From positions 1 to 19,757 of the forward strand of contig JAZQPA010000094.1 in the NCBI GenBank assembly GCA_045628125.1: 19,757 bases of DNA, read 5' to 3'. The DNA comes from Minthousia sp045628125 (GTDB taxonomy: Bacteria; Bacteroidota; Bacteroidia; Bacteroidales; Bacteroidaceae). The notes beneath the pieces are model-generated. The model worked only from the letters and a program-made list of their open reading frames with translations. It was not told the origin of the DNA and did no database searches. Positions 1-8,953 of the stretch are shown piece after piece. The position numbers and the translations under genes are program-made. How positions within the stretch are numbered: the first letter of the stretch is position 1; each line of letters starts with the position of its first letter.

Positions 1-3000
1 CTGAATGTAATAGCCACCGTCAATTGCTGCCGGGTAACCGTTACAGCATGTTTGCGAATAGCCGCTATAAGATTTTCCATTGACCTTGTAACTGCCGCTT
101 CCGTTGAGAACAATGTTACCCGTCACGAAATAGCATCTACCATCAAACGCAAAACTACCCGAGGTAACCACATTTTCACAACCACTCGGCGGGCTACAAG
201 CACCGGCTTCCTTCACCTCGAATTGAGCGGATGTACAACCATCAAATGGCGTGGTAGCTGGGCTAGTAGAAACGATTTCGAACCAGTAGTATCCAGGATC
301 AAGTGCATTACCGGAACCGTTGGCGGCATCAGAACCTGTGGCGCCGTTGGTTACGTTTCCAGAACCTGTATAAACATCCGTTCCAGCCTCTTGCAAGGTA
401 ATCTTATATGGACAACCGGTAGAGGGGCAGTTCGCAATGGAGTATGAGAACTGCGGTACACCTTGATTCTGCATCACAGAAGTCTTGGACAGGCCACCGC
501 ACCTAGCCTCAATGCTATTGAGGGTGTAGGAATTCGTCGGGCACTCAAATTCTACGCCTTCCAAGGTAGTCATTTTTACTTCAAATGTGTACGGAGTTCC
601 GGTATGAGGAGCTGCATACGGATTGTCCGCGAAGTCGAAACTGAAGGTGGCATTTTTACCAGATTCTGTATAAGTGCATCCACCAGTCTCGCAATCGTAG
701 TTCTTGCTTGTGACATAAGAACTGCTTTCCTTAACATCGAAGGACTTCACCTGGGTATAGTTCGTCACATCAACAGAGAACTTCCATTTTCCAGAAACAG
801 CATCATAAGTCAAGTTTTCGGAACAGGTAAGTGTCACCACATTGGGGCAATAGGAATACACCGCCTTTACGGTGATACTTGCAGTTCCCACAGCCCGGAT
901 GGTAACACCATATACGGATTGAGGGTCAAATCCATCGGCATCGAGCAGGGATTCGACATCAATGTCAATGGTTCCAGTCGCCGAAGTCTCATAGGATTTA
1001 CTGTAATAGATTGGGCCATACTCATCACGCTGGCTCAACAGGTAGATTTCTACACCAGAAGCATTGGGGTTTTCAATCTCCACCTTCAGCGTAGCCTCAC
1101 GCATATTCACATAGACGCCCGCACCCAGGGTAAAGCTTTCGCTGGTACCATTGCTAATCGTGGTGACACCGCTACTGCCCATAAAGTCCGTATTCTGCTT
1201 ACAGTAAGAGAGTTCGCCTACCCAGAAGCTACCGCAATGGGCACGTTCCGTTTCGGCTAGCAGCATATCTACATCGCTCAGGTTGTAGCAGTTTCCAACG
1301 CCGGCCTTTGCAGTCTTGTCTTCTCCTTCAGAAGAACCGTGAAGTCCTTTTTCTCCAAATCTGTAGGAACTGTAGCATTCGCCATAAGATGTACTTGTTC
1401 CGCAATTGCCATCAGAGCCTTTATAGTAGTAGTGCGGTTCGCAATTTTTGGCATCAAACCAGCTGGACAGTCCAACCCAAGGTGTTACAGACGAATCCTT
1501 CGGAACAACGCCACCTGCATAGGCAGCCTTGAAAGAACAGTTCACCGTGGGGTAAGTATCCCAGCATTCACTTCCATAGTCCTCGCTTTTCCAGCCAATA
1601 TCATAGAGTTTGAAGTTCGGGTCTGCCAAACGGAAACCAACATACTGCCCTGAGCTGGAAAAGCCTTCGCTGAAACTGAAGGAAGTGTTGTACGCTTCAG
1701 AGGCTCCATAGCGACTTGTATAGACGTTTACATTTATCGCCGTTTCGCTAATGACGACATCGGCCTCTACAACAGTCGTTGTAGAAATCGAGAGTTTAGA
1801 GCCACCAGCAGTTTCAACATTTCTGATTTTGCAAAGAGTTTCATTTTGGTCACAGAGTCTAACTGCCAAATCGCCACTATTGTCGGCAAACAGGCTCATA
1901 AACAGGTATTCCGTTCCGTCTTTGTTTGAATGCAGGATAAATCCAGAATTCTTAACAGTTGTCGGAATGCTGGAATTGGCTCCTGCAGCCACCTTAGGAA
2001 CTTGCACCACGGTTTTCAAGGTTCCCTTATAGCCCGCTTCTGCCGTGCTCATCACGATAGTGCCGAGTTTGTTGTTTTTGTCGGGCTTGGCCGCAACATA
2101 ACCATCTTCATAGGCAATGTTTGCAGTGTTCGTCGCCACCCATTTTTCGCCATTTTCGCCAATGCAGTATTTTTCTGTGCAACTGTTGGAAGCATCGGAA
2201 AGACCTGTCTTGAACTCGTCAAAGAAGCAATGCTTGTCGGTTTCGTTAAAGTGGGCAATAACAAGGTTGTCATCGGCAGTAATTGTGAATTCGGTGAAGG
2301 CATCACCAGAACTTGTCGTTACGGGGCAATTCAAGCCGGTACATTTCCAGTAGTTGAATTCTGTGGGTCTTGTTCCAGCGAACTTCAATCGGACCTTTTC
2401 ACCATTGTACACATGCATGGAGCAATATTCTGATGTCGTAGAGATATCACTACCGAATGTGCAAGTTTCAGACGTTCCAACACGAGAATCTGCGGAAGAA
2501 TTCGTCACTTCGGCCACAATCGAGAAACCGGTAAGATTTTCACCCGAGAAACCGAAGCGGAAGGGCATGGATTTTGCCTTAGCGCTAGCAGGAAGTTTGT
2601 AGGTCCCGCCAACGACAAGGCTCGTTTGCTCAATCTTCTTTTCTGGGATAATGACAATACAGCCTTCGCCACCATTCTGTGAAAGGGCGATATCATCGGC
2701 AACACCGCAAGACCAGCTGTTGTTGATGGAAACCGTATTACAATTCGGGTCTGCTTTCACCCAGGGGCTGGATGACGGACAATCGGGCCATGCATTCAAA
2801 TCCGCAGGGCAACCGGAATTATTTTCACAGTATGTCTGCAATTCGTCTGTAGAAACATCCTCACGCTCAATCGTCACACTTGAAGCGATTGTAAGGACTA
2901 TGGTGCTGGGGAAGTTTATGATATATCCTTCACCCGCCGCCAAGGAGAACATCGCAGTTCCATTCCCTGCGTTGGCCGTACTCACTGAGAACAGCGTAAT

Positions 3001-6000
3001 CACAGAATTGTTTTCATCCGCAGCAATATTGAATGTGCAGCTCGTTCCTGAGCACGATGCATCTCCCTGAGGGCTGAATGTCCATCCAGCAATATCGGCA
3101 GGTTTTGTCACATTCAAAGCAATTGGAGTTGAATGGGGAGGAATGTTGACTTGAACATCATATAGGCTTGAGGCTCCCATTTCAACATTGGACTCTGTAA
3201 AGTTAACATAGGGGGAATTTCCAGTTTCACCAGTAGCAACAACATAGAACGGAACCTGCTTTCCGCTGTATGTATAGGTACAAGAGTATCGTCCACGGGT
3301 GAGTTTGTCATCGCCACCTGCAGCGTTGTACATTACTCCGCTCGTACGCAAAAGTGACGGACCAGAGCACTGGACATTTCCTGAAGCTTTATTGATATTC
3401 AGACCGTTCAGACCAATGACATTGTAATAATCGCTTAATTGACCAACCGGGTCAGTGGTTATGTAAATCACACGAGGAACCACAATGAAATCCTGTGCCA
3501 AGTCTGAAGCACTGCCATCCGGCAAATCTTCGTCAGTCTTGTAGCTTGTTTCGAGACTTACGGAAATGGTCGGTGCGTTAGAAACATAATACTTATCATA
3601 TCCGCCCAAGACAATTTCCTGGACCAATTCGCCACCAGATCCTTCTCCAGAGCCACCCCCGGAACCACCACCAACACCACAAGCACTCAGGCTGCCGTCA
3701 TTGTCACAGATGACTGAGGATCTTGCCAAATCATCAAGCAAATCCTGGTCCATATCCAAAACGGAACCGCCCTGAATTTTTCCCACACCGCCTTTATCAC
3801 AGTCAGCTACTGGCTGATAAATAGTACCCCTCAATCTAATGCCATTAGAGTTGGAGATTTTACCCTTTGTATAAATGAAGTAATGGTTTGCAGTTCCACC
3901 GATATTGCTTGCACCATCCATCAAGTACAGAAATACCCTTGCGTCATCATTAGTGGCCGGCAAGCCGTTCTGGCAACTAATGGTACCATCCTTGATAATG
4001 ATGAATTTGCCATCCAATGTTCCTCCACCATTAGTGGGGCAGCCATCTTCACCCGTTCCACCGCTTACTCTCACAACAAGATATCCATTGAAAAGGCTGT
4101 CCACTTTTAAGCCATCATCTGCCATATTGTGGGCATAGCAGTTATTCAACTGGCTTATTAGATTTCTATTCCACGAAGTAATGCCTGCCGCGCAGCCATA
4201 ACCCGCATATTTTTCAAAGTTCTCGTAACCCGTGCTAAGCGGATCCTTTACCATGAATTTGGAACCATTGCAACCGCTTTCCGTTGGTTCCCACAATTTG
4301 TTACAATCTTCCACCACATGCGTTCCGCATTCAAATGGAGGCTCTGACGGCAAAGTCCCTATAACAGAGCCATTAGATTTAAACCAGGAGGGCACTGCGC
4401 AGGATGGACGGTAAGTTCCACCCGATTTGCAATATGGCGAAGCTGTCGGAGTGTTGTTCTCGTAATGGAAATAGTTCGTGGTGCCATTCAAATCGTTATA
4501 GACTTTCCCACCAACCTTATACACCCCAACGGGCGTCGGAGAGGTGAATTTTGCAGAAATTTGGCTAGCATCCGGTTTGAATTTATTGTAGTTTCCATCG
4601 TATGCACCCGAATATGACAACTTGATTTGCTGTTCGTTATCTGCGACATTGGTACTGGCTGTATAGTATTTCCAGTTAGACAACGGATAGTTTTCCACAA
4701 ATTCAACATCTGTCACGCCGGGTTCCAGGTAATACACATAGTAGGCGTTTTCGCCTGGACTGGATACAGAAGGGTAAGGATAATAGGTTTGACCACCCCA
4801 GTTCTGCCATCCCTTGGTGTAATAGGAGTAGTATGACCCGCCGAGCCAATCTTCCCAATGAGGCACTCCCCAGGTTCCGCAGATGTTATAATTTGAGGAG
4901 GCAGTAAACCAGTTATCGCCACCGCCATCTCCAACCCTGATAGTCCATTCATCATCAGAGGATATCTTGCTTGGACAGTAATTCTTGCTGTTTGATTTTT
5001 CGACAAACGCCTTTGTATTCCGCAAGTTGGCATAATCGGAATAGGGGTGCCCGCCAGCCACGTAGACCATGGCATCAGAAGCGGACCCTAAAATAATTTT
5101 GCTGTAATTGCTTCTATTGTCGCTAAAGTCCTGATAAGAAATGTTTCCTCCACCAGGCATCCAAACGTTGCCAACAACTTCCATGGATGCATTCGTTCCA
5201 CCAGAGCGAACACGCCCTGTTTCGGACGTACAAAGGTTGCCCCCCACCCTAACATAGTAGCTTCCACCACTCTGGTTCGTTCTAAGGAGTCCATTTATGG
5301 TGAGGTTTCCTCGAAAATCCAGAGGGCCAGTGCTTGATTGTTGAACCGTTCCATCTAGGACTACATCCCCCGTAGCAGTGATTCTTGAATTGTTCACATT
5401 TCCATGAACATATAAATCCTGAGCATTTATACCATTGTTTTCCATACCCATGTCACCGCCAACGCAAGCCAACTGTCCCACATTTACATTACTACCTGAA
5501 AGTGTTGCGTTCCCTGTGACTACGAAATTTCCTGCAATGTCTTGAGGGTTTCCGCTCCAGTTTCCATTCACAATGGCTGAACTCATGGTAACGCCAGCGC
5601 TATTAAACGAGCCTGCATAATAGGCGTAATCAAAATTGACACGAGCATTTGCCTGAATTTGAGGGACTTGAACCCGATACAAGCCATCTACATTGAAAAT
5701 ACCGACCAAACTATAGCGAGTATTATTTTTGGCCTTTCCAGAAGAGAGCAATTTCAACTTGTATGTGGAACTTTCTGTATTGACACCTACAAGCCATACA
5801 TCAAATTCCTGCCCTTCTTTCGTCAATTCCTTCAACTGAGAATTCAGTTTGATTGGTTTGTTGCCGCCATCAATGTACTGTTTGATTAACGAGCCCACAT
5901 CGTTTGCATGGTATGTCATCCATGTGCGAGAATTTTCAAGGCCCGCCATAGCGCTCTGGTAGGCCGTATTTTGCAGCATTCGAGATCCGCTTGAGCCATT

Positions 6001-6108
6001 GGACGAAGAAAGCCACTTGAATGTGGCCGTAGCGGCAATGGTGGCCACCAACATGAAGAGTAGCACCGCGATGAGTGAGACACCCTTTTTGTATTGCAAT
6101 CCTTGCAT
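1..6108 (-). CDS. Giant PilX-like minor pilin / putative tip adhesin (3' end outside window)
   Basis: The start is ATG at 6108-6106, 4 nt after a strong GGAGG and 10 nt after the upstream PilW-like stop. I translated the whole frame by hand: 2036 codons, no stop, running off the left edge. The N-terminus is MQGLQYKKG|VSLIAVLLFM (mature residue 5 is Ala, not Glu), with a hydrophobic helix and a PilX_N-like amphipathic region to about residue 65. Next come a Gly/Asn-rich beta-solenoid-like stretch (about 180-380), a Trp/Tyr-rich insert (410-460), a Gly/Ser hinge (about 814-826), a conserved block containing VPRVIYI (about 877-905), an InlB-B-repeat-like module ending FNETDKHC (about 1234-1296), a LamG/ConA-like module (about 1297-1510) and a Cys-rich module containing WVGLSSWF. 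It is a clear paralogue of the gene at 10508-19567 until about residue 1960, where it diverges. An extracellular pilus-tip adhesin role is inferred; the ligand is unknown. Confidence 0.88.
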   Translation of the reverse strand, partial: MQGLQYKKGVSLIAVLLFMLVATIAATATFKWLSSSNGSSGSRMLQNTAYQSAMAGLENSRTWMTYHANDVGSLIKQYIDGGNKPIKLNSQLKELTKEGQEFDVWLVGVNTESSTYKLKLLSSGKAKNNTRYSLVGIFNVDGLYRVQVPQIQANARVNFDYAYYAGSFNSAGVTMSSAIVNGNWSGNPQDIAGNFVVTGNATLSGSNVNVGQLACVGGDMGMENNGINAQDLYVHGNVNNSRITATGDVVLDGTVQQSSTGPLDFRGNLTINGLLRTNQSGGSYYVRVGGNLCTSETGRVRSGGTNASMEVVGNVWMPGGGNISYQDFSDNRSNYSKIILGSASDAMVYVAGGHPYSDYANLRNTKAFVEKSNSKNYCPSKISSDDEWTIRVGDGGGDNWFTASSNYNICGTWGVPHWEDWLGGSYYSYYTKGWQNWGGQTYYPYPSVSSPGENAYYVYYLEPGVTDVEFVENYPLSNWKYYTASTNVADNEQQIKLSYSGAYDGNYNKFKPDASQISAKFTSPTPVGVYKVGGKVYNDLNGTTNYFHYENNTPTASPYCKSGGTYRPSCAVPSWFKSNGSVIGTLPSEPPFECGTHVVEDCNKLWEPTESGCNGSKFMVKDPLSTGYENFEKYAGYGCAAGITSWNRNLISQLNNCYAHNMADDGLKVDSLFNGYLVVRVSGGTGEDGCPTNGGGTLDGKFIIIKDGTISCQNGLPATNDDARVFLYLMDGASNIGGTANHYFIYTKGKISNSNGIRLRGTIYQPVADCDKGGVGKIQGGSVLDMDQDLLDDLARSSVICDNDGSLSACGVGGGSGGGSGEGSGGELVQEIVLGGYDKYYVSNAPTISVSLETSYKTDEDLPDGSASDLAQDFIVVPRVIYITTDPVGQLSDYYNVIGLNGLNINKASGNVQCSGPSLLRTSGVMYNAAGGDDKLTRGRYSCTYTYSGKQVPFYVVATGETGNSPYVNFTESNVEMGASSLYDVQVNIPPHSTPIALNVTKPADIAGWTFSPQGDASCSGTSCTFNIAADENNSVITLFSVSTANAGNGTAMFSLAAGEGYIINFPSTIVLTIASSVTIEREDVSTDELQTYCENNSGCPADLNAWPDCPSSSPWVKADPNCNTVSINNSWSCGVADDIALSQNGGEGCIVIIPEKKIEQTSLVVGGTYKLPASAKAKSMPFRFGFSGENLTGFSIVAEVTNSSADSRVGTSETCTFGSDISTTSEYCSMHVYNGEKVRLKFAGTRPTEFNYWKCTGLNCPVTTSSGDAFTEFTITADDNLVIAHFNETDKHCFFDEFKTGLSDASNSCTEKYCIGENGEKWVATNTANIAYEDGYVAAKPDKNNKLGTIVMSTAEAGYKGTLKTVVQVPKVAAGANSSIPTTVKNSGFILHSNKDGTEYLFMSLFADNSGDLAVRLCDQNETLCKIRNVETAGGSKLSISTTTVVEADVVISETAINVNVYTSRYGASEAYNTSFSFSEGFSSSGQYVGFRLADPNFKLYDIGWKSEDYGSECWDTYPTVNCSFKAAYAGGVVPKDSSVTPWVGLSSWFDAKNCEPHYYYKGSDGNCGTSTSYGECYSSYRFGEKGLHGSSEGEDKTAKAGVGNCYNLSDVDMLLAETERAHCGSFWVGELSYCKQNTDFMGSSGVTTISNGTSESFTLGAGVYVNMREATLKVEIENPNASGVEIYLLSQRDEYGPIYYSKSYETSATGTIDIDVESLLDADGFDPQSVYGVTIRAVGTASITVKAVYSYCPNVVTLTCSENLTYDAVSGKWKFSVDVTNYTQVKSFDVKESSSYVTSKNYDCETGGCTYTESGKNATFSFDFADNPYAAPHTGTPYTFEVKMTTLEGVEFECPTNSYTLNSIEARCGGLSKTSVMQNQGVPQFSYSIANCPSTGCPYKITLQEAGTDVYTGSGNVTNGATGSDAANGSGNALDPGYYWFEIVSTSPATTPFDGCTSAQFEVKEAGACSPPSGCENVVTSGSFAFDGRCYFVTGNIVLNGSGSYKVNGKSYSGYSQTCCNGYPAAIDGGYYIQ

Positions 6109-6118
6109 AAAACCTCCG
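6109..6118 (-). promoter_or_regulatory. Ribosome binding site of the left giant gene
   Basis: CGGAGG directly follows the TAG of the PilW-like gene and sits 4 nt before the ATG at 6108. The stop-to-start gap is 10 nt, exactly as in the right cassette, which implies conserved translational coupling of the two subunits. Confidence 0.75.
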
Positions 6119-7648
6119 CTAGTCCTTTGGTCCATTGGATGGGGTGGGTATAACTGTTTCTACTACGCCACCTTCACCATTCCGCTGCACTGTTAGCGTT
6201 ATTTTAAAAGCCTTCACGTTTTTCTTTTGTACGATATTTGAAGCGCCTTCGGTGTTCCAACCCGCTTCAGGGAATTCATAGTTTGCCGTAGCCACTTTTT
6301 TCAATTTCAAATCGTCAATAAAAAGAGTTCCTTCCGAGGTCACTGGAGAATAACTGACGAAGTTGAATGTCAGGCACTGCCCTTCAACTTTTCGGGGAAC
6401 AGAAAAACGCATTTTGCGTTCCCTACCAAGAGCCTCCTGAGTTGTTGGAGGATAGAACAGGAAGTCTTTTAGATAGGGAGATTTGTTGCCCTCGTTATCT
6501 CTAAATCCTACGGCCAAGAAGTCTCGGCCTGGAGTAAACATCTCCATCGCATTCCTTATTGGCGGAGGCGGCATTTTAAAGGAGATTTCATACACAACCA
6601 GCGAATCAAAAGTGAAATGGTTTTTATCTGCAGAGCATATGGTCTTCCATGTGCTTCCCGTGGTCTCCCCTAATAATTCAAATTCAGCGGCATAGAGTTG
6701 ATTTTTTTCAACAGTTTCAGGGTCGCTGGCAGCATCCATGAGCCTATTGTTGAATTTGTCGTAGTTCAAGGCAAAACCGCTTAGACGTGAACTGGTTCCA
6801 TTATTTCCAACATTCATGATGTTATAATGGTTTTCGCCATAACGCGGGATAAGCATGAACTGGTCACCGGTGGGGGGGAACATTTGAATATCTTCCTCCT
6901 CAAATTTGGGCTTCCCGGCTACGATGTTAAAAGAGGTTACGCCATCTGCAATGACCACCTCGGAAGCATCGCTTTTGGACGTCTTTGCGCAAGGGTCGTC
7001 GGCCGCTAAATCCAGACCAGCCTTCTTGGCAACCGTCCAACAGGAACGCTTAAGTTCGCTACCCTCCACAAACCAGCGGACTTCTTCCACAGATACATAC
7101 TTTCCATCGGAATCATAGCGCAGACGTCGCAGAGTCAGGTCACTTTGGCCATTAGTTTCCACAAGTTTGAATGAGGAGGAGTCCCTCCTGGCGAGCTCAT
7201 CGGTGGCCGGGTTCATATAGACATCCGAATAAACAGAGCTAAATTCGTCACTTGCGGCTGCACCTTGAGTTTCCTTTGAACTTTTGGCACCCATTTGAGC
7301 AACATCGTCTCGAATGATTGCAGAAATGTTGCCCGCCACCTCATTAGCTTCAATCATACTCTGGTTCCGGACACGGAACTTGGTACTATTGCTAAATGCT
7401 TGACCAGCAACGATAACCACGATACCCATGATGGCTATGTACACCACGAGTTCCATCAAAGTGAAACCACCGCGGGCACCGAGCCATGCACCACATCCCA
7501 CAGAGGTTTGTTTACATGAAATTGGACTAGAATCGCCCGTATTCTGCGGCCTGTCGCTGTCAAATGTAAACGAGGGCCGACTGAACAGGGAGGTTCGGTC
7601 TGCCTGTCCTTGAACTTTGGATGCAATCTGGGCGTTTTTCATGTACAT
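6119..7648 (-). CDS. PilW-like minor prepilin with inserted beta-sandwich-like domain
   Basis: The type IV prepilin signature is GFTLMELVVYIAIMGI, with cleavage between Gly and Phe, Glu at mature position 5 and a hydrophobic helix that doubles as secretion signal and assembly helix. PilW features follow: an RRLRYDSDG strand pair, Cys-containing loops, then VVIADGVTSFNIVAG. A roughly 200-residue segment (around GDQFMLIPRYG to FIDDLKLKKV) separates this from the last PilW-like strands (KNVKAFKITLTVQRNGEGG). The frame is open to a GTG at 7669-7667. I prefer the ATG at 7648 because GGTGG lies 8 nt upstream, giving 509 aa. Either start leaves an unusually long prepilin leader (about 61 or 68 residues); a GTG at codon 57 of the longest form would give an ordinary 12-residue leader but has no visible ribosome site. 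It is upstream of and probably translationally coupled to the giant PilX-like gene. Confidence 0.87.
   Translation of the reverse strand: MYMKNAQIASKVQGQADRTSLFSRPSFTFDSDRPQNTGDSSPISCKQTSVGCGAWLGARGGFTLMELVVYIAIMGIVVIVAGQAFSNSTKFRVRNQSMIEANEVAGNISAIIRDDVAQMGAKSSKETQGAAASDEFSSVYSDVYMNPATDELARRDSSSFKLVETNGQSDLTLRRLRYDSDGKYVSVEEVRWFVEGSELKRSCWTVAKKAGLDLAADDPCAKTSKSDASEVVIADGVTSFNIVAGKPKFEEEDIQMFPPTGDQFMLIPRYGENHYNIMNVGNNGTSSRLSGFALNYDKFNNRLMDAASDPETVEKNQLYAAEFELLGETTGSTWKTICSADKNHFTFDSLVVYEISFKMPPPPIRNAMEMFTPGRDFLAVGFRDNEGNKSPYLKDFLFYPPTTQEALGRERKMRFSVPRKVEGQCLTFNFVSYSPVTSEGTLFIDDLKLKKVATANYEFPEAGWNTEGASNIVQKKNVKAFKITLTVQRNGEGGVVETVIPTPSNGPKD
7534..7549 (-). repeat. 16-bp perfect repeat in prepilin leader, left copy
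   Basis: On the minus strand this reads CCGCAGAATACGGGCG and encodes most of RPQNTG in the prepilin leader. The same 16 bases occur at 9133-9148 (plus) in the leader of the paralogous prepilin. The neighbouring coding sequence of the two genes has diverged heavily at synonymous sites, so perfect nucleotide identity here stands out. Confidence 0.6.
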
Positions 7649-7700
7649 GTCTAAATCCACCAAAAACACGAAACGCAGAAACAGCGCCTCGCACCCCCTT

Positions 7701-7706
7701 AATATA
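7701..7706 (-). promoter_or_regulatory. Candidate -10 element of left pilin operon
   Basis: TATATT on the minus strand lies about 50 nt upstream of the preferred ATG of the PilW-like gene, in an AT-rich stretch. No convincing -35 hexamer is seen at the usual distance. The assignment is by position and composition only. Confidence 0.35.
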
Positions 7707-7719
7707 ACTTTATCTTTAC

Positions 7720-7735
7720 AAAAGCGGTTGCTTTT
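7720..7735 (-). terminator. Weak hairpin downstream of the Rpn-family gene
   Basis: AAAAGC and GCTTTT form a 6-bp stem around a 4-nt loop, about 80 nt after the Rpn stop. The stem is short and AT-rich and its own T-run has only four bases, so it would be a poor terminator. Read-through from the Rpn gene into the left pilin operon is possible. Confidence 0.25.
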
Positions 7736-7773
7736 ATTTTGTTATCCGGTATGGAATTAGGGTGTTTTTTGGT

Positions 7774-7790
7774 TATTCCAAGTTGGAATA
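7774..7790. repeat. Perfect 17-bp dyad, candidate operator
   Basis: TATTCCAAGTTGGAATA has two perfect 8-bp arms around a central base. It lies between the Rpn stop and the left prepilin start, about 70 bp upstream of the candidate -10. No T-run follows on either strand, so it does not look like a terminator. Size and symmetry suit a dimeric regulator site. Confidence 0.45.
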
Positions 7791-7815
7791 TTCAGCAATT
7801 TTGGCGTATTTGGGC

Positions 7816-8841
7816 CTATAGGGAGCGCACCTGGGCTTCGGTGAGCTTCAGGGATTCCGCAACGACATCTATGAGGACTCCCTTGCGGAGTAGTTCGCGG
7901 GCAGCCGCCAGTTTCTCCTGAAGGAATGCGTTGTTTGCCTTCTGGAGTGCTGCCTCGCGGCCCTTCGCCTCACCACGTTTCTCGCCACGCTTTTCCGCGG
8001 CACGCTCGCGGGCGCGGCGCACATCACCTGCGCTGACAAAGCCAAGCTTCTGGCCGATACTCTTAAATGCCATGTCCAACCTCCTCTGCACATCCTCGGT
8101 GATGAACTCTCCTAAATATAACTTAATTTTCTCCACCAGGGTAGCACCTTTCGCCGGATCCATTTTCCGGAACAGCGGCTCCATTTCTGTGAGCGCGGCG
8201 GAGAACGCCTCCACATCGAAGGCGTACTTCATGGCGAACAGGCCGACGGCGGACTCCGGTGATTCGCACTGCGAAATCAGTTCGTCGCTCACCCGTTTCA
8301 AGTCGATGAAAGCGCACTCGAAGGGCAGATCCTTGCCGTTGAATTTTGGATGCGGAATTGAACGGTATTCCGCAAGAGGGTCCCAGTTGTCAGTGCCGTT
8401 GTAGATGATTATCGTTTTTGTCGGCATCCATTTAAATTTTGGGTTCGACTTGTTCACCACCACGTTGAAGGCGTGGCGAAAGGTCTGCTCCAGCACATTG
8501 CTCTTGTGCTCCGACTTGTGCTCCAAAAGGATGCCGAAGTAATACCGTTCGCCACCGGTGGTCTCCACTCTGAAGGCGATGTCCGCCTCACCACGCTCGT
8601 CCACGTTATCGTAGCACTCTGAAATTTCCTCGAGGGTGTTCAGGTTCACATTCTTCAAGATTTTGCGCAACTCTTTGCTATGGCGGGAGAATGTGCGCAG
8701 CATGGCACGAGCGTTGTCCGGCACAGTGTAGACATATTTGAAGAAACCGTCGTGCTTGCGACGTGGCTCACCAGTTGATTTGCGATGTTTATTTTCAGCG
8801 GAACTGTGGCGAGTCGTGCGGCCCTTTGGTTTTCGGTTCAT
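7816..8841 (-). CDS. Rpn-family PD-(D/E)XK nuclease (putative transposase family)
   Basis: This 341-residue protein has the hallmarks of the Rpn / Transposase_31 family. Near the N-terminus is KHDGFFKYVYTVPDNAR (residues 29-45), matching the family's HDxFFK...PxxAR start. The nuclease core is Asp87 (EADIAF), then strand YYFGILLEHKS with Glu107-x-Lys109, and Gln119 after it: the complete D...ExK set. The C-terminus has a charged RGEKRGEAKGRE stretch (about 285-296) and a final helical LLRKGVLIDVVAESLKLTEAQV segment typical of the family. The ATG at 8841 has AAGGAG 5 nt upstream. Characterised Rpn proteins are DNA endonucleases that promote RecA-independent recombination; the name 'transposase' is historical and no terminal repeats bound this gene. 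The gene looks more GC-rich than the adhesin genes. It appears intact. Confidence 0.92.
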   Translation of the reverse strand: MNRKPKGRTTRHSSAENKHRKSTGEPRRKHDGFFKYVYTVPDNARAMLRTFSRHSKELRKILKNVNLNTLEEISECYDNVDERGEADIAFRVETTGGERYYFGILLEHKSEHKSNVLEQTFRHAFNVVVNKSNPKFKWMPTKTIIIYNGTDNWDPLAEYRSIPHPKFNGKDLPFECAFIDLKRVSDELISQCESPESAVGLFAMKYAFDVEAFSAALTEMEPLFRKMDPAKGATLVEKIKLYLGEFITEDVQRRLDMAFKSIGQKLGFVSAGDVRRARERAAEKRGEKRGEAKGREAALQKANNAFLQEKLAAARELLRKGVLIDVVAESLKLTEAQVRSL

Positions 8842-8863
8842 ATTTTCTCCTTGTTACAGGCAT

Positions 8864-8908
8864 AAAAAAAGATCGCAGCCGCGCTGTGACACGCGAACAT
8901 GCGATCTT
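8864..8908 (-). terminator. Intrinsic-terminator-like hairpin in the Rpn leader
   Basis: On the minus strand AAGATCGCA (8908-8900) pairs with TGCGATCTT (8877-8869), with an inner CGCG/CGCG pairing (8895-8892 with 8883-8880), followed by seven T (8870-8864). It lies about 11 nt upstream of the AAGGAG ribosome site of the Rpn gene, between that gene and the likely promoter. It could be a leader attenuator or a terminator insulating the Rpn gene from upstream transcripts. Confidence 0.6.
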
Positions 8909-8924
8909 CTAATAAGTAATGTGT

Positions 8925-8938
8925 GCCGGTTGCCCGGC
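8925..8938 (-). other. GNRA-capped hairpin at the 5' end of the putative Rpn leader RNA
   Basis: On the minus strand the sequence reads GCCGG-GCAA-CCGGC: a perfect 5-bp GC stem closed by a GCAA (GNRA) tetraloop. It is just downstream of the candidate -10 at 8953-8948 and upstream of the U-tailed hairpin. The GNRA loop exists only in the minus-strand transcript, consistent with an RNA function there. Confidence 0.4.
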
Positions 8939-8947
8939 GGGGAGCGA

Positions 8948-8953
8948 AATATA
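8948..8953 (-). promoter_or_regulatory. Candidate -10 for the Rpn gene
   Basis: TATATT on the minus strand, about 107 nt upstream of the Rpn ATG; the same hexamer precedes the left pilin operon. No good -35 is seen. It overlaps the plus-strand candidate at 8950-8955. Confidence 0.35.

Noticed and set aside
52..2433. Several long plus-strand open frames opposite the left giant gene (for example 463-1260, 265 codons)
   Set aside because: The minus-strand frame is open for 2036 codons, has a strong ribosome site and is paralogous to the right giant protein throughout. The plus-strand frames show no recognisable domains and are products of codon bias.
8868..8945. tRNA-like sequence on the minus strand (TGTTCGCGTGTCACAG resembles a T-arm)
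   Set aside because: No matching acceptor stem, D-arm or 7-nt anticodon loop with a 5-bp stem can be drawn. The pairing that exists makes a U-tailed hairpin instead. A decayed tRNA fragment remains possible but unsupported.
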